Below are positions 25,770 to 33,635 of a DNA stretch of 64,000 bases, in pieces. Each line of letters begins with the position of its first letter. Position 1 is the stretch's first letter. The position numbers and the translations under genes are program-made. Source of the DNA: Lachnoclostridium sp. An196 (GTDB taxonomy: Bacteria > Bacillota > Clostridia > Lachnospirales > Lachnospiraceae); NCBI RefSeq assembly GCF_002160135.1, contig NZ_NFJZ01000007.1, forward strand, positions 1-64,000. Reading direction: 5' to 3'. The notes under the pieces are model-generated. The model saw only the letters and a program-made list of their open reading frames with translations, was not told the origin of the DNA and ran no database searches.

Positions 25770-26782
25770 GATCCGCTCACCTCCGTCATTGCATTTTGCA
25801 GCTTATTGATACAATTGGAAAAAGAAATATATTCCGGACAGATATCATCACATCGTCCGCATCCTACACACATGTGATATCCATTGCGCTGCTTATAGTC
25901 CAACACTTTATGCAGTACCTTGAACCGCATCCGTTCCCCGTTCTTCTTCCGGTAGCTGCCCCCTCCGGCAACATCGGTAAATCCGTCTACCATACAGGAT
26001 GCCCAGACACGACGCCGTTCTCCCACCTTTCCGTTTTCGCTATAGTAAAGATCCTGCATGGTAAAACAGGTACAGGTAGGACAGACAAAGTTACAGCGGC
26101 CACAGTTAATGCATCGGCTGTCGTATTCCTTCCACATTCCACTTCTGGCCACATCCGCCGTCAGATTTTCAGGAATATGTACTTGTGTATGATTTTCCGT
26201 GACATGAGCCGGAATCACTTCCAGCTGTTCTGAAGAAGCCGTTTCCAACTGGCTGTTCCATTCCGGATCCCTGCAGTCCACCAGGTAAGTACCATCGGGC
26301 TGAAGATCGATACTCATATCATAGTTGGTGCTCTCATTGGTACCCATGCTGACACAGAAACAATTATCAAAAGAATGGTCACAGCCCATGAGCACCACTT
26401 TGAGATTTTTCCGAAGACGCTGATAATAATAATCTGCCGGTCCATTATTCAGGTACATATCATCCAGTCGCCTGAGTGCATGGAGGTCACAGCTGCGCAG
26501 AAAAATAACAGCACCCTTTTGGGGACCATCTGCCTCTCTGGTTTCACCCTCTGTAAAGAAAAACAAAGTTTGGGATATTGGATTCAGGACCTCTTTAAAA
26601 GAGTAGTCGGATTTTTTGTCAAATACAATCTCCTCTACATGATCAATCGTTCCATACCGGATACAGTCCGTATCCGAAAAGCGTCCTCCACCGGAAAAGT
26701 TTCGTGGAGCATAGATCTGGTAGTTCGTCTGCCATGTCTGAAATAAAGTGTTCAGCTGCATGTTGGTAACATGAAAGCCCAT
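25766..26782 (-). CDS. asrA: Anaerobic sulfite reductase, ferredoxin-like subunit
   Basis: Iron-sulfur subunit of 338 residues with two cluster motifs, CINCGRCNFVCPTCTC (about 228-243) and CVGCGRCDDICPEY (about 305-318). The N-terminal part includes FLRSCDLHALRRLD and GCDHSFDNCFCVSMG, as in AsrA of Salmonella and clostridia. First gene of the operon, preceded by a GGAGGA site and by a large palindrome that contains a likely Crp/Fnr-type binding site. Confidence 0.95.
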   Translation of the reverse strand: MGFHVTNMQLNTLFQTWQTNYQIYAPRNFSGGGRFSDTDCIRYGTIDHVEEIVFDKKSDYSFKEVLNPISQTLFFFTEGETREADGPQKGAVIFLRSCDLHALRRLDDMYLNNGPADYYYQRLRKNLKVVLMGCDHSFDNCFCVSMGTNESTNYDMSIDLQPDGTYLVDCRDPEWNSQLETASSEQLEVIPAHVTENHTQVHIPENLTADVARSGMWKEYDSRCINCGRCNFVCPTCTCFTMQDLYYSENGKVGERRRVWASCMVDGFTDVAGGGSYRKKNGERMRFKVLHKVLDYKQRNGYHMCVGCGRCDDICPEYISFSNCINKLQNAMTEVSGS

Positions 26783-26831
26783 AGATTTTCCTCCTTAATC
26801 ATAAAATGATTTCTCAACGATTACAAAAAAG

Positions 26832-26890
26832 ATAGCATAAAAGAAACCGGATCAATGTTGCGTACGCAACATTGATCCGATTTCTTTTAA
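26832..26890 (-). promoter_or_regulatory. asr promoter region with 32-bp perfect palindrome
   Basis: 26848-26879 is a perfect 32-bp palindrome centred on TGTTGC-GTAC-GCAACA (26856-26871); outer A/T arms extend it to about 50 bp with one mismatch. On the minus strand a -10-like TATGCT (26839-26834) follows so that the palindrome centre would lie about 38-41 bases before the start point, the position used by class II Crp/Fnr activators. The T-rich flank could also let it act as terminator for the upstream hydrolase gene. Confidence 0.65.
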
Positions 26891-26960
26891 ATTCAACATG
26901 TCAGATAAAATTTTCAGGGATATTATTTTATGGAGCGATATAGGAAGCTCCATCCTTGCA

Positions 26961-27692
26961 TTAACTCTTCTCCTTGTTTCTTTCCTTTATAAATTCATCA
27001 ATCACGTATACTGTCTGAGACTGCTGTTCCTGTGCAGAAATCGTAGCTGGAAGATCGCCTTTCTGAGGACCATAGTCTCCAAACTGTGCGTGATTTCCTC
27101 CTTCGATCGGAACTGTATTGGTTGTATAGTCGATATCCTCTGCCGCAAGGCCATCCCGTGTTCCATAGATGGTAAGCGTATTTTCCAACGGATAATCCCC
27201 ATAGATATAGGCACCTAAGAGAATCAGTCCCTCTACCTCGTCTTCATGGTCCGATGCAAATTTAGATGCCATGGCGCCGCCCATAGAATGGCCGGCCATA
27301 TACCAGTGCCGGATATCCGGAAACAGCGGCATGACACTTTCAGCCGCATCAGGATCAAAAATCGCCATGTGAAACGGCATGTGTACCAGAATACAGGTAA
27401 CCCCTGTCTGCCGGATCTGATCCAGCAATGGCAGATAAGCTTCTGCCTCTACCTTAGCACCGGGATAGAAAATAATTGCCATATCGGAAGGCTCAGGCGG
27501 AGACAGAATCGTCAGCTGATCCTGTTCGGTAATACCGATATCCTGTGTTAATACCTCCAACGCTTTCTCATCCGCTCGATAATAATCAGATACATACCAG
27601 AAAAAAACACCTGATATCATTATAGCTGCCAGCAGAATACTCCCCACAGCCATCCATAGTTTCTTATGTTTCACTTTCTGTTTTTTCTCCAT
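26961..27692 (-). CDS. Membrane-anchored alpha/beta hydrolase
   Basis: A 243-residue protein with a basic start, one membrane helix (about 12-31) and an extracytoplasmic alpha/beta-hydrolase domain. The nucleophile elbow is AGHSMGGAMA, the acid is probably in YGTRDGLA and the His in EGGNHAQFGDYG, so the triad looks complete. Substrate unknown. The start at 27692 follows an AGGGGTG site in the tail of the preceding gene, two bases after its stop. Last gene of the PadR-controlled operon. Confidence 0.82.
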   Translation of the reverse strand: MEKKQKVKHKKLWMAVGSILLAAIMISGVFFWYVSDYYRADEKALEVLTQDIGITEQDQLTILSPPEPSDMAIIFYPGAKVEAEAYLPLLDQIRQTGVTCILVHMPFHMAIFDPDAAESVMPLFPDIRHWYMAGHSMGGAMASKFASDHEDEVEGLILLGAYIYGDYPLENTLTIYGTRDGLAAEDIDYTTNTVPIEGGNHAQFGDYGPQKGDLPATISAQEQQSQTVYVIDEFIKERNKEKS

Positions 27693-27694
27693 AT

Positions 27695-28135
27695 TCAGAT
27701 CACCCCTGTTATGATATGCACGGCCAGAGCAGCTGTAAACATGATCAGAAACCCCGAAATCATCCATCCCAATGCTTTGGAATAGCCTTTCGGCGTAATA
27801 CATCCCATAGCATCCAGTTTTTTGATGATAGGATGCAGCCGCCAAAAATAGGTTGCGATAGACAGGATCATAGCAACTACAGCCCACATGCGCACCTGTT
27901 CTGAGCCGATCACCAGAATTACAGCCAGAAGAAAAATGAAGATCAGTTTGACACCGGCTACCCAGTTGACAAGGTAACTGGTAAACAGCTTCTGTTCCTC
28001 ATCCGCGCTGTCATGAAAAGCATTAAAAACACCCACACCATTTCCCAGCCGGCTGTCTGGCCAGAAATAGAGGATGAGCACATTAGCTGATTCCATGATT
28101 ATGAAAAATAAAATTGCTATAGAGAGAATACTCAT
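27695..28135 (-). CDS. Small integral membrane protein of unknown function
   Basis: A 146-residue protein with about four hydrophobic segments (near 2-24, 58-80, 83-103 and 122-144) and the loop FWPDSRLGNGVGVFNAFHDS. I do not recognise the family. It is tightly packed, two bases before the hydrolase and two bases after the flavoprotein frame, so it belongs to the PadR operon. Confidence 0.72.
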   Translation of the reverse strand: MSILSIAILFFIIMESANVLILYFWPDSRLGNGVGVFNAFHDSADEEQKLFTSYLVNWVAGVKLIFIFLLAVILVIGSEQVRMWAVVAMILSIATYFWRLHPIIKKLDAMGCITPKGYSKALGWMISGFLIMFTAALAVHIITGVI

Positions 28136-28137
28136 TT

Positions 28138-28719
28138 TTATATCTTCCTTTCTTTCGCCTGCTCTACAACTTTTTGATAGGGACCAATGATATACTGATT
28201 CATCTGTCCTTTTATCTTTTTCTGAACCGATGGAACGGCGATCAGTGCGCCCACCAATTTCATCTGTAAAATCCGTTTTTTCTGTTTCTGAGGGAAATCA
28301 TAAATACCGTGCATTTTATAGAACTTATGGTCGGCTTTCATCATACCCTGCATGACATAGATAAGATCCCGAAAGATCTTCATTCCGCCAACACCATAAA
28401 AATTGGCCGGCCGTGACAGCTTTTTTTCAAGAGCAAATACCAGAGAATCCGCCAGAGTCTGAATATCTGCAGTAGTATTTCCTTCATCCGTAGCAACTCC
28501 GCACAGATAATTACCGCCTACTTCGCTACGCCCCTCCAGGATCATCCTGAGGTTGTTTTCATACTGATAGTCTCCGCTGATGAGATAAGCGATGGGAGTG
28601 CCATGTGTCACAGTTCGATGTCCATTGCAGAACTGCCGGTCATCATAACACTTGAAACTGGAATGGGTATAGTGGTCAGAAATGGTAAATGCATAAACGA
28701 AAGCATCTGCATTCTGGAT
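28138..28719 (-). pseudogene. C-terminal part of a double-flavodoxin protein, cut off by an in-frame TAG
   Basis: This continues, in the same frame, the protein at 28720-29493 after a single TAG codon (28722-28720). The sequence directly after the stop, IQNADAFVYAFTI then FKCYDDRQFCNGHRT, is the normal continuation of NAD(P)H-dependent iron-sulfur flavoproteins, so the stop interrupts one ancestral gene of about 451 codons. An ATG at 28611 could restart translation and give 157 residues (MTHGTPIAYLISGDYQYEN...), but no ribosome site is evident there. Confidence 0.8.
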
Positions 28720-29493
28720 CTATTTACGAAGGAACTCATCGAAGCCATCTTTATAAACACACTTTCCGGTAACCGCACATCCAAAGCACCCCAGGCAGCC
28801 ACCGGAAAATGGAAAATGCCGCAGATTGACTACCCGGCTCTCATAGGGCAGGGCCGCACGGAAATCCGAGATCATATTCTGAAGGTTTTCATCACTTTGG
28901 TCATAGTTGGTGACAATAACAACATCTTTCCCTGTCGTTTTTGGAGCAGAGGGAATCACAGGCTGATATACGGATTTTTCCCGCCTGGGAGCTCTGCCGG
29001 AAGGGGTAACAAATAACCCGTGCTTACAGGAGAACAGTAACTGTTCAAAAAAGTTACTGGCATCCTGCTGTCCTTTTTCCGTAAGAAGATCGTCCATATC
29101 CGCTGGCAGTCCTCTCACAACCTTCATACCAAGATCAAAACAGTTTTCTTCTACATACCGATGAGCGGTCACATCATAGAAATGCTTGGAGGTCGTGATC
29201 TGGCTGGCAAACTTACCGGAAAGATCAACGCCATCTTCTTTCATAAGCTCGATCAGTCTGTGAAGCTGATATGGTGCGATAAAGGTATAGACCGGGTAAG
29301 TGAAAAGCAGCAAATCCGCCTTCTTCAACTCTGTTCGCAACGGAGTAAAATCTTTTTCATAGCTTTTAATCCTCTGCCCCACCGGAACGAAAGTAAAACT
29401 GTGCTCCGGATACAGAGCCTGTAAGTATAGAGCGGTATGTACAGTTGTAGAATTTTTGCCCTTAGGGCTTGCATTCAAAACAAGTATCTTCAT
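28720..29493 (-). CDS. NAD(P)H-dependent iron-sulfur flavoprotein, truncated by TAG
   Basis: The N-terminal 257 residues of a two-domain flavodoxin-fold protein. Domain 1 starts KILVLNASPKGKNSTTVHTALYL (FMN phosphate loop). Domain 2 starts at about 190 (VVIVTNYDQSDENLQNMI) and reaches the cysteine cluster CLGCFGCAVTGKC before the TAG at 28722-28720. If the stop is not read through, domain 2 is incomplete and the Fe-S/flavin site probably non-functional. It follows padR by two bases. A point mutation to amber, sequencing error or suppression are all possible. Confidence 0.75.
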   Translation of the reverse strand: MKILVLNASPKGKNSTTVHTALYLQALYPEHSFTFVPVGQRIKSYEKDFTPLRTELKKADLLLFTYPVYTFIAPYQLHRLIELMKEDGVDLSGKFASQITTSKHFYDVTAHRYVEENCFDLGMKVVRGLPADMDDLLTEKGQQDASNFFEQLLFSCKHGLFVTPSGRAPRREKSVYQPVIPSAPKTTGKDVVIVTNYDQSDENLQNMISDFRAALPYESRVVNLRHFPFSGGCLGCFGCAVTGKCVYKDGFDEFLRK

Positions 29494-29495
29494 GA

Positions 29496-30041
29496 TTATT
29501 CCTCCAATTTCCGAAGCAGCTGGCTATACCAGCTTATTTCAAATTCAGCGGCAGCAATGCCGTATTCAATCGTATATCCCTGAAAACGAAGAACCTGTGC
29601 CCAGTCTGTTCCAGGCGGCAGCTCCTCCTCCTTCATTTGTCTGAAATATTCCCGGATCAAACAAAGCACAGATTTCGTATGCTGCATCTGGCAGATATAG
29701 TTCCTGATAGCGGCGATCCTTTCTTCCGGCTTTGCAAGCCCGGCAAAAAACAGTTTGGAAAGCTCCATATTTTTTACTTTTCCTGACTGCATGGGCTGTG
29801 CGACCCAGGCTGAAAAAACTGATCGTCCGGTATCTGTGATGGTAAAGACCTTTTTCCGTCTTCTCCCTTCTGCTGTTTCGTGAGATATTATTTTGCCGTC
29901 TTTCTCCAGCTTGGCAAGAGCTGTCTGCACGCTGCCGGCACTGTGGGAACAGATCAGAGCAAGGTTTTTCCTGATAAACTGCTGCAGTTCATACCCTGTC
30001 ATAGGAGAAAGAATGAGCAATCCTAATATTAAGTATTCCAT
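29496..30041 (-). CDS. PadR family transcriptional regulator
   Basis: Repressor of 181 residues: N-terminal PadR winged helix (MEYLILGLLILSPMTGYELQQFIRKNL ... ALAKLEKDGKI, RRRKKVFTITDTGR) and a C-terminal helical Vir-like dimer domain. The ATG at 30041 follows GGAGG; a longer frame to 30185 crosses the promoter and is rejected. It heads the operon padR-flavoprotein-membrane protein-hydrolase and should regulate itself through the dyad at 30055-30071. Confidence 0.88.
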   Translation of the reverse strand: MEYLILGLLILSPMTGYELQQFIRKNLALICSHSAGSVQTALAKLEKDGKIISHETAEGRRRKKVFTITDTGRSVFSAWVAQPMQSGKVKNMELSKLFFAGLAKPEERIAAIRNYICQMQHTKSVLCLIREYFRQMKEEELPPGTDWAQVLRFQGYTIEYGIAAAEFEISWYSQLLRKLEE

Positions 30042-30054
30042 AGCACCTCCATAT

Positions 30055-30098
30055 ATATCTTTTAGAGATATTGTAGGGCAAAAAAATAGCACTGTCAA
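30055..30098 (-). promoter_or_regulatory. Promoter and likely operator of the padR operon
   Basis: Minus strand TTGACA (30098-30093), 17 bases, TACAAT (30075-30070). Immediately downstream ATATCT-N5-AGATAT (30071-30055) is a perfect dyad that touches the -10 box and spans the start point, a good place for PadR to block transcription. Confidence 0.78.
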
Positions 30099-30156
30099 CG
30101 AAAATAAAAATGCCTCCCCGGCCATCATAAATGATATGCCAAAAGGAGACACCTTT

Positions 30157-30816
30157 TTACAAAAGCTGAAAATGATTCTTTTCATACCGGATCAAGCCTT
30201 CCTTCTCCATACAGGATAACTCTCTGGTCAGAGCACTTCGATCCGCACAAAGGTATTCAGCCAGTTCCAAACGCCCCAAAGGAATCGTAAATTGTCTGCT
30301 GTTCTGTTCCAATGACTGATTCTGTAAATAAGCCATAATTTTGCCACGGAGCGTTTTTTTTGAAATGATCTCGATTTTCTGCATCAGTTGTACATTTTTA
30401 TCCCCGATCAGCCTTACCATATTTTCAATGAGCCGATGGTGAAAAGTACAGCTCATTTTGCAGGAATGGATCACTTTGTAAAAAGGAAGAAACAAAACCA
30501 TACAGGGTACAGCAGCAAAAAAACTCACACGAGAATCCAGATGGCTGCCACAGGAAAATGATTCTCCGAACAGTTCTCCCTCTTTTATGGTAACAAGGAT
30601 CGTATGATGTCCCTCCGAATCCTCCTTAATCATATGAACAATTCCGGATAATATAATACCGACACTTCTCACTTCATTACTCTCCAAAAAGATAATCTCA
30701 TCTTTTTTATATTTTTTCTGATAACTTCCCATACACTTCAGCATTGCCGGCAGATCTTCTTCACAAATACCGGTAAAGAGCGGTAACTGGCTAAGCTGCT
30801 TAAAATCAAGTTGCAT
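30157..30816 (-). CDS. Crp/Fnr family transcriptional regulator
   Basis: Regulator of 219 residues with an N-terminal cyclic-nucleotide-binding-like beta barrel (about 10-120: FLESNEVRSVGIILSGIVHMI, GELFGESFSCG) and a C-terminal Crp helix-turn-helix (LGRLELAEYLCADRSALTREL). Nine or more cysteines are spread over the protein (GIC, KCM, SCG, PCM, SCKMSC), which may point to redox or Fe-S sensing, but there is no exact Fnr-type cluster. ATG 30816 is nine bases from AGGAGG; ATG 30822 is only three. It diverges from the HD-domain operon and has a probable site for its own product upstream. Confidence 0.88.
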   Translation of the reverse strand: MQLDFKQLSQLPLFTGICEEDLPAMLKCMGSYQKKYKKDEIIFLESNEVRSVGIILSGIVHMIKEDSEGHHTILVTIKEGELFGESFSCGSHLDSRVSFFAAVPCMVLFLPFYKVIHSCKMSCTFHHRLIENMVRLIGDKNVQLMQKIEIISKKTLRGKIMAYLQNQSLEQNSRQFTIPLGRLELAEYLCADRSALTRELSCMEKEGLIRYEKNHFQLL

Positions 30817-30842
30817 TTTCATCCACCTCCTCTGGAAAATTT

Positions 30843-30879
30843 ATTATAACATTTTATGTTATATGTTGCAACCGCAACG
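30843..30879. promoter_or_regulatory. crp-like gene promoter and shared Crp/Fnr site
   Basis: TATAAT on the minus strand (30848-30843) serves the regulator. TGTTGC-AACC-GCAACG (30864-30879) matches the core of the asr palindrome with one base changed and lies over the expected -35 region, between two divergent transcription units. On the plus side TATACT at 30917-30922 may serve the HD operon. Confidence 0.55.
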
Positions 30880-30952
30880 CATCTGGGTCGTTGTTTCCTT
30901 TATTCTAGTAGAGAACTATACTGGATCATTACAGGAAAGGAACCGTTTTCAT

Positions 30953-31447
30953 ATGATCAATAATGAGACTTATCTTTTATATTGTGTGCTTTGCTATGAA
31001 GAAGGCCATTGCAGGCGGACACAGCATGTTCTGAAAGTCTATGCACTGGCAAAGCTTCTGGGAGAACAGGAACAATTATCCATGGAAGACCAGCAGATCC
31101 TGCAGGCAGCTGCTATTTTACATGATATCGCCATCAAATACTGTAAGCAGCACTGCAGCGGTGACGCCAGCCAGGAAAATCAGCAGAGGGAAGCCCCTCA
31201 TCTTGTTTACGATTTTTTAAGCAAGGCCAACTATCTGCCATCTTATATTCCACAGATCACGGAACTGGTTTTGCATCACCACGACTATACCGGCGATAGA
31301 AACAATCTGCTGCAGCTTTTGATGGAAGCCGATCTGATCATAAACTGTTACGAGGGTGAGCTTTCAAGGAAACAAGCAGCATCTGTCCAAAGGCTTTTTC
31401 AGACACCTACAGGAAAAGAATTGCTGGAACTCTGGATGAAAAACTAA
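30953..31447 (+). CDS. HD domain protein, first of a tandem pair
   Basis: Predicted metal-dependent phosphohydrolase of 164 residues. HD superfamily residues are visible: His25 in RRTQH, His57-Asp58 in AAILHDIAIKYC, HHHD at about 108-111 and Asp127 in LMEADLI. The substrate is unknown; small HD proteins often act on nucleotides. The ATG at 30953 is 12 bases after AGGAAAGG. First gene of a five-gene unit with a paralogue, pyridoxal kinase, a TIGR04076 protein and a broken aminotransferase. Confidence 0.82.
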   Translation: MINNETYLLYCVLCYEEGHCRRTQHVLKVYALAKLLGEQEQLSMEDQQILQAAAILHDIAIKYCKQHCSGDASQENQQREAPHLVYDFLSKANYLPSYIPQITELVLHHHDYTGDRNNLLQLLMEADLIINCYEGELSRKQAASVQRLFQTPTGKELLELWMKN

Positions 31448-31471
31448 GAATAATAGGAGGATGTTTTTAAA

Positions 31472-31972
31472 ATGGATATAGAAAAAATCGATCTGTTGGA
31501 ACAAAAAATGATACTGTTTCATCAACATGATCCCATTCGTATTATGCATCTGGTGAAGGTGCATGGCTTTGCACAGATGATCGGCCGAATAGAACATTTG
31601 GATGAACATACACAGTTTATAACGGAGTGTGCCGCTTTGGTTCATGATATTGGCATTCGACCGGCAGAGGAAAAATTTGGAAGCAGTAATGGGAAACTGC
31701 AGGAACAGGAAGGTCCTGCCTATGCCCGCAAAATGTTAAAAGAATTATGCTTTAGCGAAGCAGATATTTCTCGGATCTGTTATCTGGTGGGCCATCACCA
31801 TACTTATTCCAATATAGATGGAATTGATTATCAGATCCTTGTAGAAGCAGATTTTCTGGTGAACTTTTATGAGGACCATATGGATCAACATACAATACAG
31901 ACAGTTCTTCAGAAAATTTTTCAAACGAACGCAGGAAAGAAGCTTTGCAGACTTTGCTATTTCAAAAACTGA
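31472..31972 (+). CDS. HD domain protein, second of a tandem pair
   Basis: A 166-residue paralogue of the preceding gene with the same order of motifs: His26 in IMHLVKVHGF, His58-Asp59 in CAALVHDIGIR, GHHHTYS at about 107-113 and VEADFLVNFYE. It starts 24 bases after its neighbour behind an AGGAGG site. The two share length and motif spacing but few exact stretches, which suggests an old duplication. Confidence 0.82.
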   Translation: MDIEKIDLLEQKMILFHQHDPIRIMHLVKVHGFAQMIGRIEHLDEHTQFITECAALVHDIGIRPAEEKFGSSNGKLQEQEGPAYARKMLKELCFSEADISRICYLVGHHHTYSNIDGIDYQILVEADFLVNFYEDHMDQHTIQTVLQKIFQTNAGKKLCRLCYFKN

Positions 31973-31984
31973 GGTAATACGACT

Positions 31985-32845
31985 ATGAAATCCAAAAACA
32001 GCTCTCAAATTTTATTGATCAATGACATGGCCGGGTATGGGAAAGTTGCCCTATCTGCCATGATACCTGTTTTCTCTCATTTAAAATTTGAAACTTTCAA
32101 TTTACCTACTGCTCTGATCTCTAATACGTTGGACTATGGTAGATTTGATATTCTGGATACCACTGAATATATGCAAAATACACTACAGGTATGGAACGAA
32201 CTTTCCTTTTCTTTTGACGCGATCTGTACAGGGTTTATTGTATCTGAAAAACAGGCTTCTCTTGTATCTGAATATTGTAAAGAACAGAGAAAAACGGGTA
32301 CTTATATTTTTGTAGATCCTATTATGGGAGATAACGGGAAACGATATCATGGAATAACGGAGAAAACCATTCCCTATATGAAGCGACTATGCTCCATTGC
32401 AGATGTTATAGTTCCTAATATCACAGAAGCATGTTTTTTGTCCGATCACGCGATCAAAGACACTTATTCGAAATATGAAATTGAAGAGATCACAAAACGC
32501 CTTCATGAACTGGGCGCCAAAGCTCTTATTATCACAAGTACCAACATTGATGGAAACATGTTTACTGTGGCAAAAAATTCTGCTGATGAACCAAGTATAT
32601 TTCTTCCTTATGAAGAAATACCGGTTCGTTTTCCCGGAACCGGAGACATTTTTATGTCTATGACAGTTGGACATTATCTGAGATCCGGAAACCTACTGAA
32701 AAGCGTTGAGACTGCAATGCGACAGATTGAAAGAATTATCAAAGCAAATCGGAACAATACTGACAAGTATAAGGGAATTCCTATCGAACAGTTTGGGGAG
32801 GAGATTACTGATGAAAAAACCAAAGATTACACTTACCTTAATTGA
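31985..32845 (+). CDS. pdxY: Pyridoxal/pyridoxamine kinase
   Basis: Ribokinase-fold kinase of 286 residues that would phosphorylate B6 vitamers. INDMAGYGKVALSAMIPV at the start, YIFVDPIMGDNGKRYHGIT in the middle and the anion-hole motif FPGTGDIFMSM near 218-228 are typical; the catalytic Asp is in GTGDIF. Starts 12 bases after the second HD gene. The link with an aminotransferase suggests supply of PLP to that enzyme. The symbol could equally be pdxK. Confidence 0.86.
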   Translation: MKSKNSSQILLINDMAGYGKVALSAMIPVFSHLKFETFNLPTALISNTLDYGRFDILDTTEYMQNTLQVWNELSFSFDAICTGFIVSEKQASLVSEYCKEQRKTGTYIFVDPIMGDNGKRYHGITEKTIPYMKRLCSIADVIVPNITEACFLSDHAIKDTYSKYEIEEITKRLHELGAKALIITSTNIDGNMFTVAKNSADEPSIFLPYEEIPVRFPGTGDIFMSMTVGHYLRSGNLLKSVETAMRQIERIIKANRNNTDKYKGIPIEQFGEEITDEKTKDYTYLN

Positions 32846-33080
32846 CCAGAAAGGGCATATGGGATGTCACCGGGGACATTGTATTGGTGATACCTTTGAT
32901 TTCGACACTGAAAGGGGAAAACTCTGTCCTATGGCTATGCATGTAGCCTTTCCTTACATCGATATCCTGCGATACGGCGGAAAGCTTCCCAGTCAACCGG
33001 ACGGTTCCATCGTTTTCTGTTGTCCGGATGTAGATGTGATCAATGTATTTAAGATTGAAATAGAGGAGGTACCAGACTAA
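32811..33080 (+). CDS. TIGR04076 family small protein
   Basis: An 89-residue protein, MKKPKITLTLIDQKGHMGCH, with CxxGH-type HRGHCIGDTF, a LCPMAMHVAFPYIDILRYGG core and a paired cysteine FCCPDVD. This pattern matches the uncharacterised TIGR04076 family found in anaerobes; no function is known. Its ATG lies 35 bases inside pdxY, 7 bases after a GGAGGAG site, so translation is coupled. Confidence 0.78.
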   Translation: MKKPKITLTLIDQKGHMGCHRGHCIGDTFDFDTERGKLCPMAMHVAFPYIDILRYGGKLPSQPDGSIVFCCPDVDVINVFKIEIEEVPD

Positions 33081-33081
33081 A

Positions 33082-33408
33082 ATGAATTCCATTATCCAAG
33101 AAGCCGATCAACAATTTGTTTCTGTTTACAACCGCTATCCTATCATCCTGGATCATGGAGAAGGAATGTATCTCTTTGATGTAGATGGAAAGCGTTATCT
33201 GGATTTTGGTTCAGGAATCGGTGTCTGTGGTTTGGGATACCATGATCCAAACTACACCCATATGCTCCAGGCGCAGATAGAAAAATTAGTACACACTTCT
33301 AATTTATTTTACAATGTTCCCGCCGTTGAAGCTGCGAAACGCTTCAATCAGGCTTCCCATATGGAACAAGTCTTTTTTACTAATTCCGGAACTGCATCGC
33401 ATTATTGA
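33082..33408 (+). pseudogene. Class III aminotransferase (ArgD-like), N-terminal fragment
   Basis: 108 residues match the start of acetylornithine/ornithine-type aminotransferases: NRYPIILDHGEGMYLFDVDG, YLDFGSGIGVCGLGYHDPNY, HTSNLFYNVPAVEAA and FFTNSGTA. Homologues continue with NSGTEA and about 280 more residues holding the PLP lysine; here the frame breaks after FTNSGTA into SHY and a stop. No continuation was found in the following 200 bases in any frame, so the gene ends at a deletion or rearrangement junction. Confidence 0.85.
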
Positions 33409-33473
33409 TAGCTACCGAAATCGCCGCATTTTTCTTAAAAATCATGCGAAGTTTGCGTTAAGAAGTTCGTAAT

Positions 33474-33515
33474 GAAATTCTACGAATTCACTGACGAAAA
33501 TTCTACGAAAATTCA
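33474..33515 (+). repeat. Short imperfect direct repeat at the block boundary
   Basis: AAATTCTACGAATTCAC (33474-33490) and AAATTCTACGAAAATTCAC (33497-33515) lie next to each other in the gap between the broken aminotransferase and the tsf terminator. The rest of 33409-33568 shows no gene. The repeat might mark an old insertion or excision site. Confidence 0.5.
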
Positions 33516-33568
33516 CCTAAAAAGTTACATGAATTTATAATGCAATATATGAAGTGGTTGAGATAAGA

Positions 33569-33603
33569 AAAACCCTTGAAAATACTGGATTTTCAAGGGT
33601 TTT
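33569..33603. terminator. Terminator behind tsf
   Basis: A perfect 15-bp stem (33569-33583 with 33589-33603, loop ACTGG) with A/T ends gives a U-run on the minus strand after rpsB-tsf. It would also stop any transcript coming from the accessory block. Confidence 0.9.
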
Positions 33604-33635
33604 AAGGTTCTTATTTAAGTAATGCAAAACCGGGA

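Noticed and set aside
28138-28611. Independent 157-residue gene
   Set aside because: Same frame and family continuation as the upstream flavoprotein; better explained as its severed C-terminal part.
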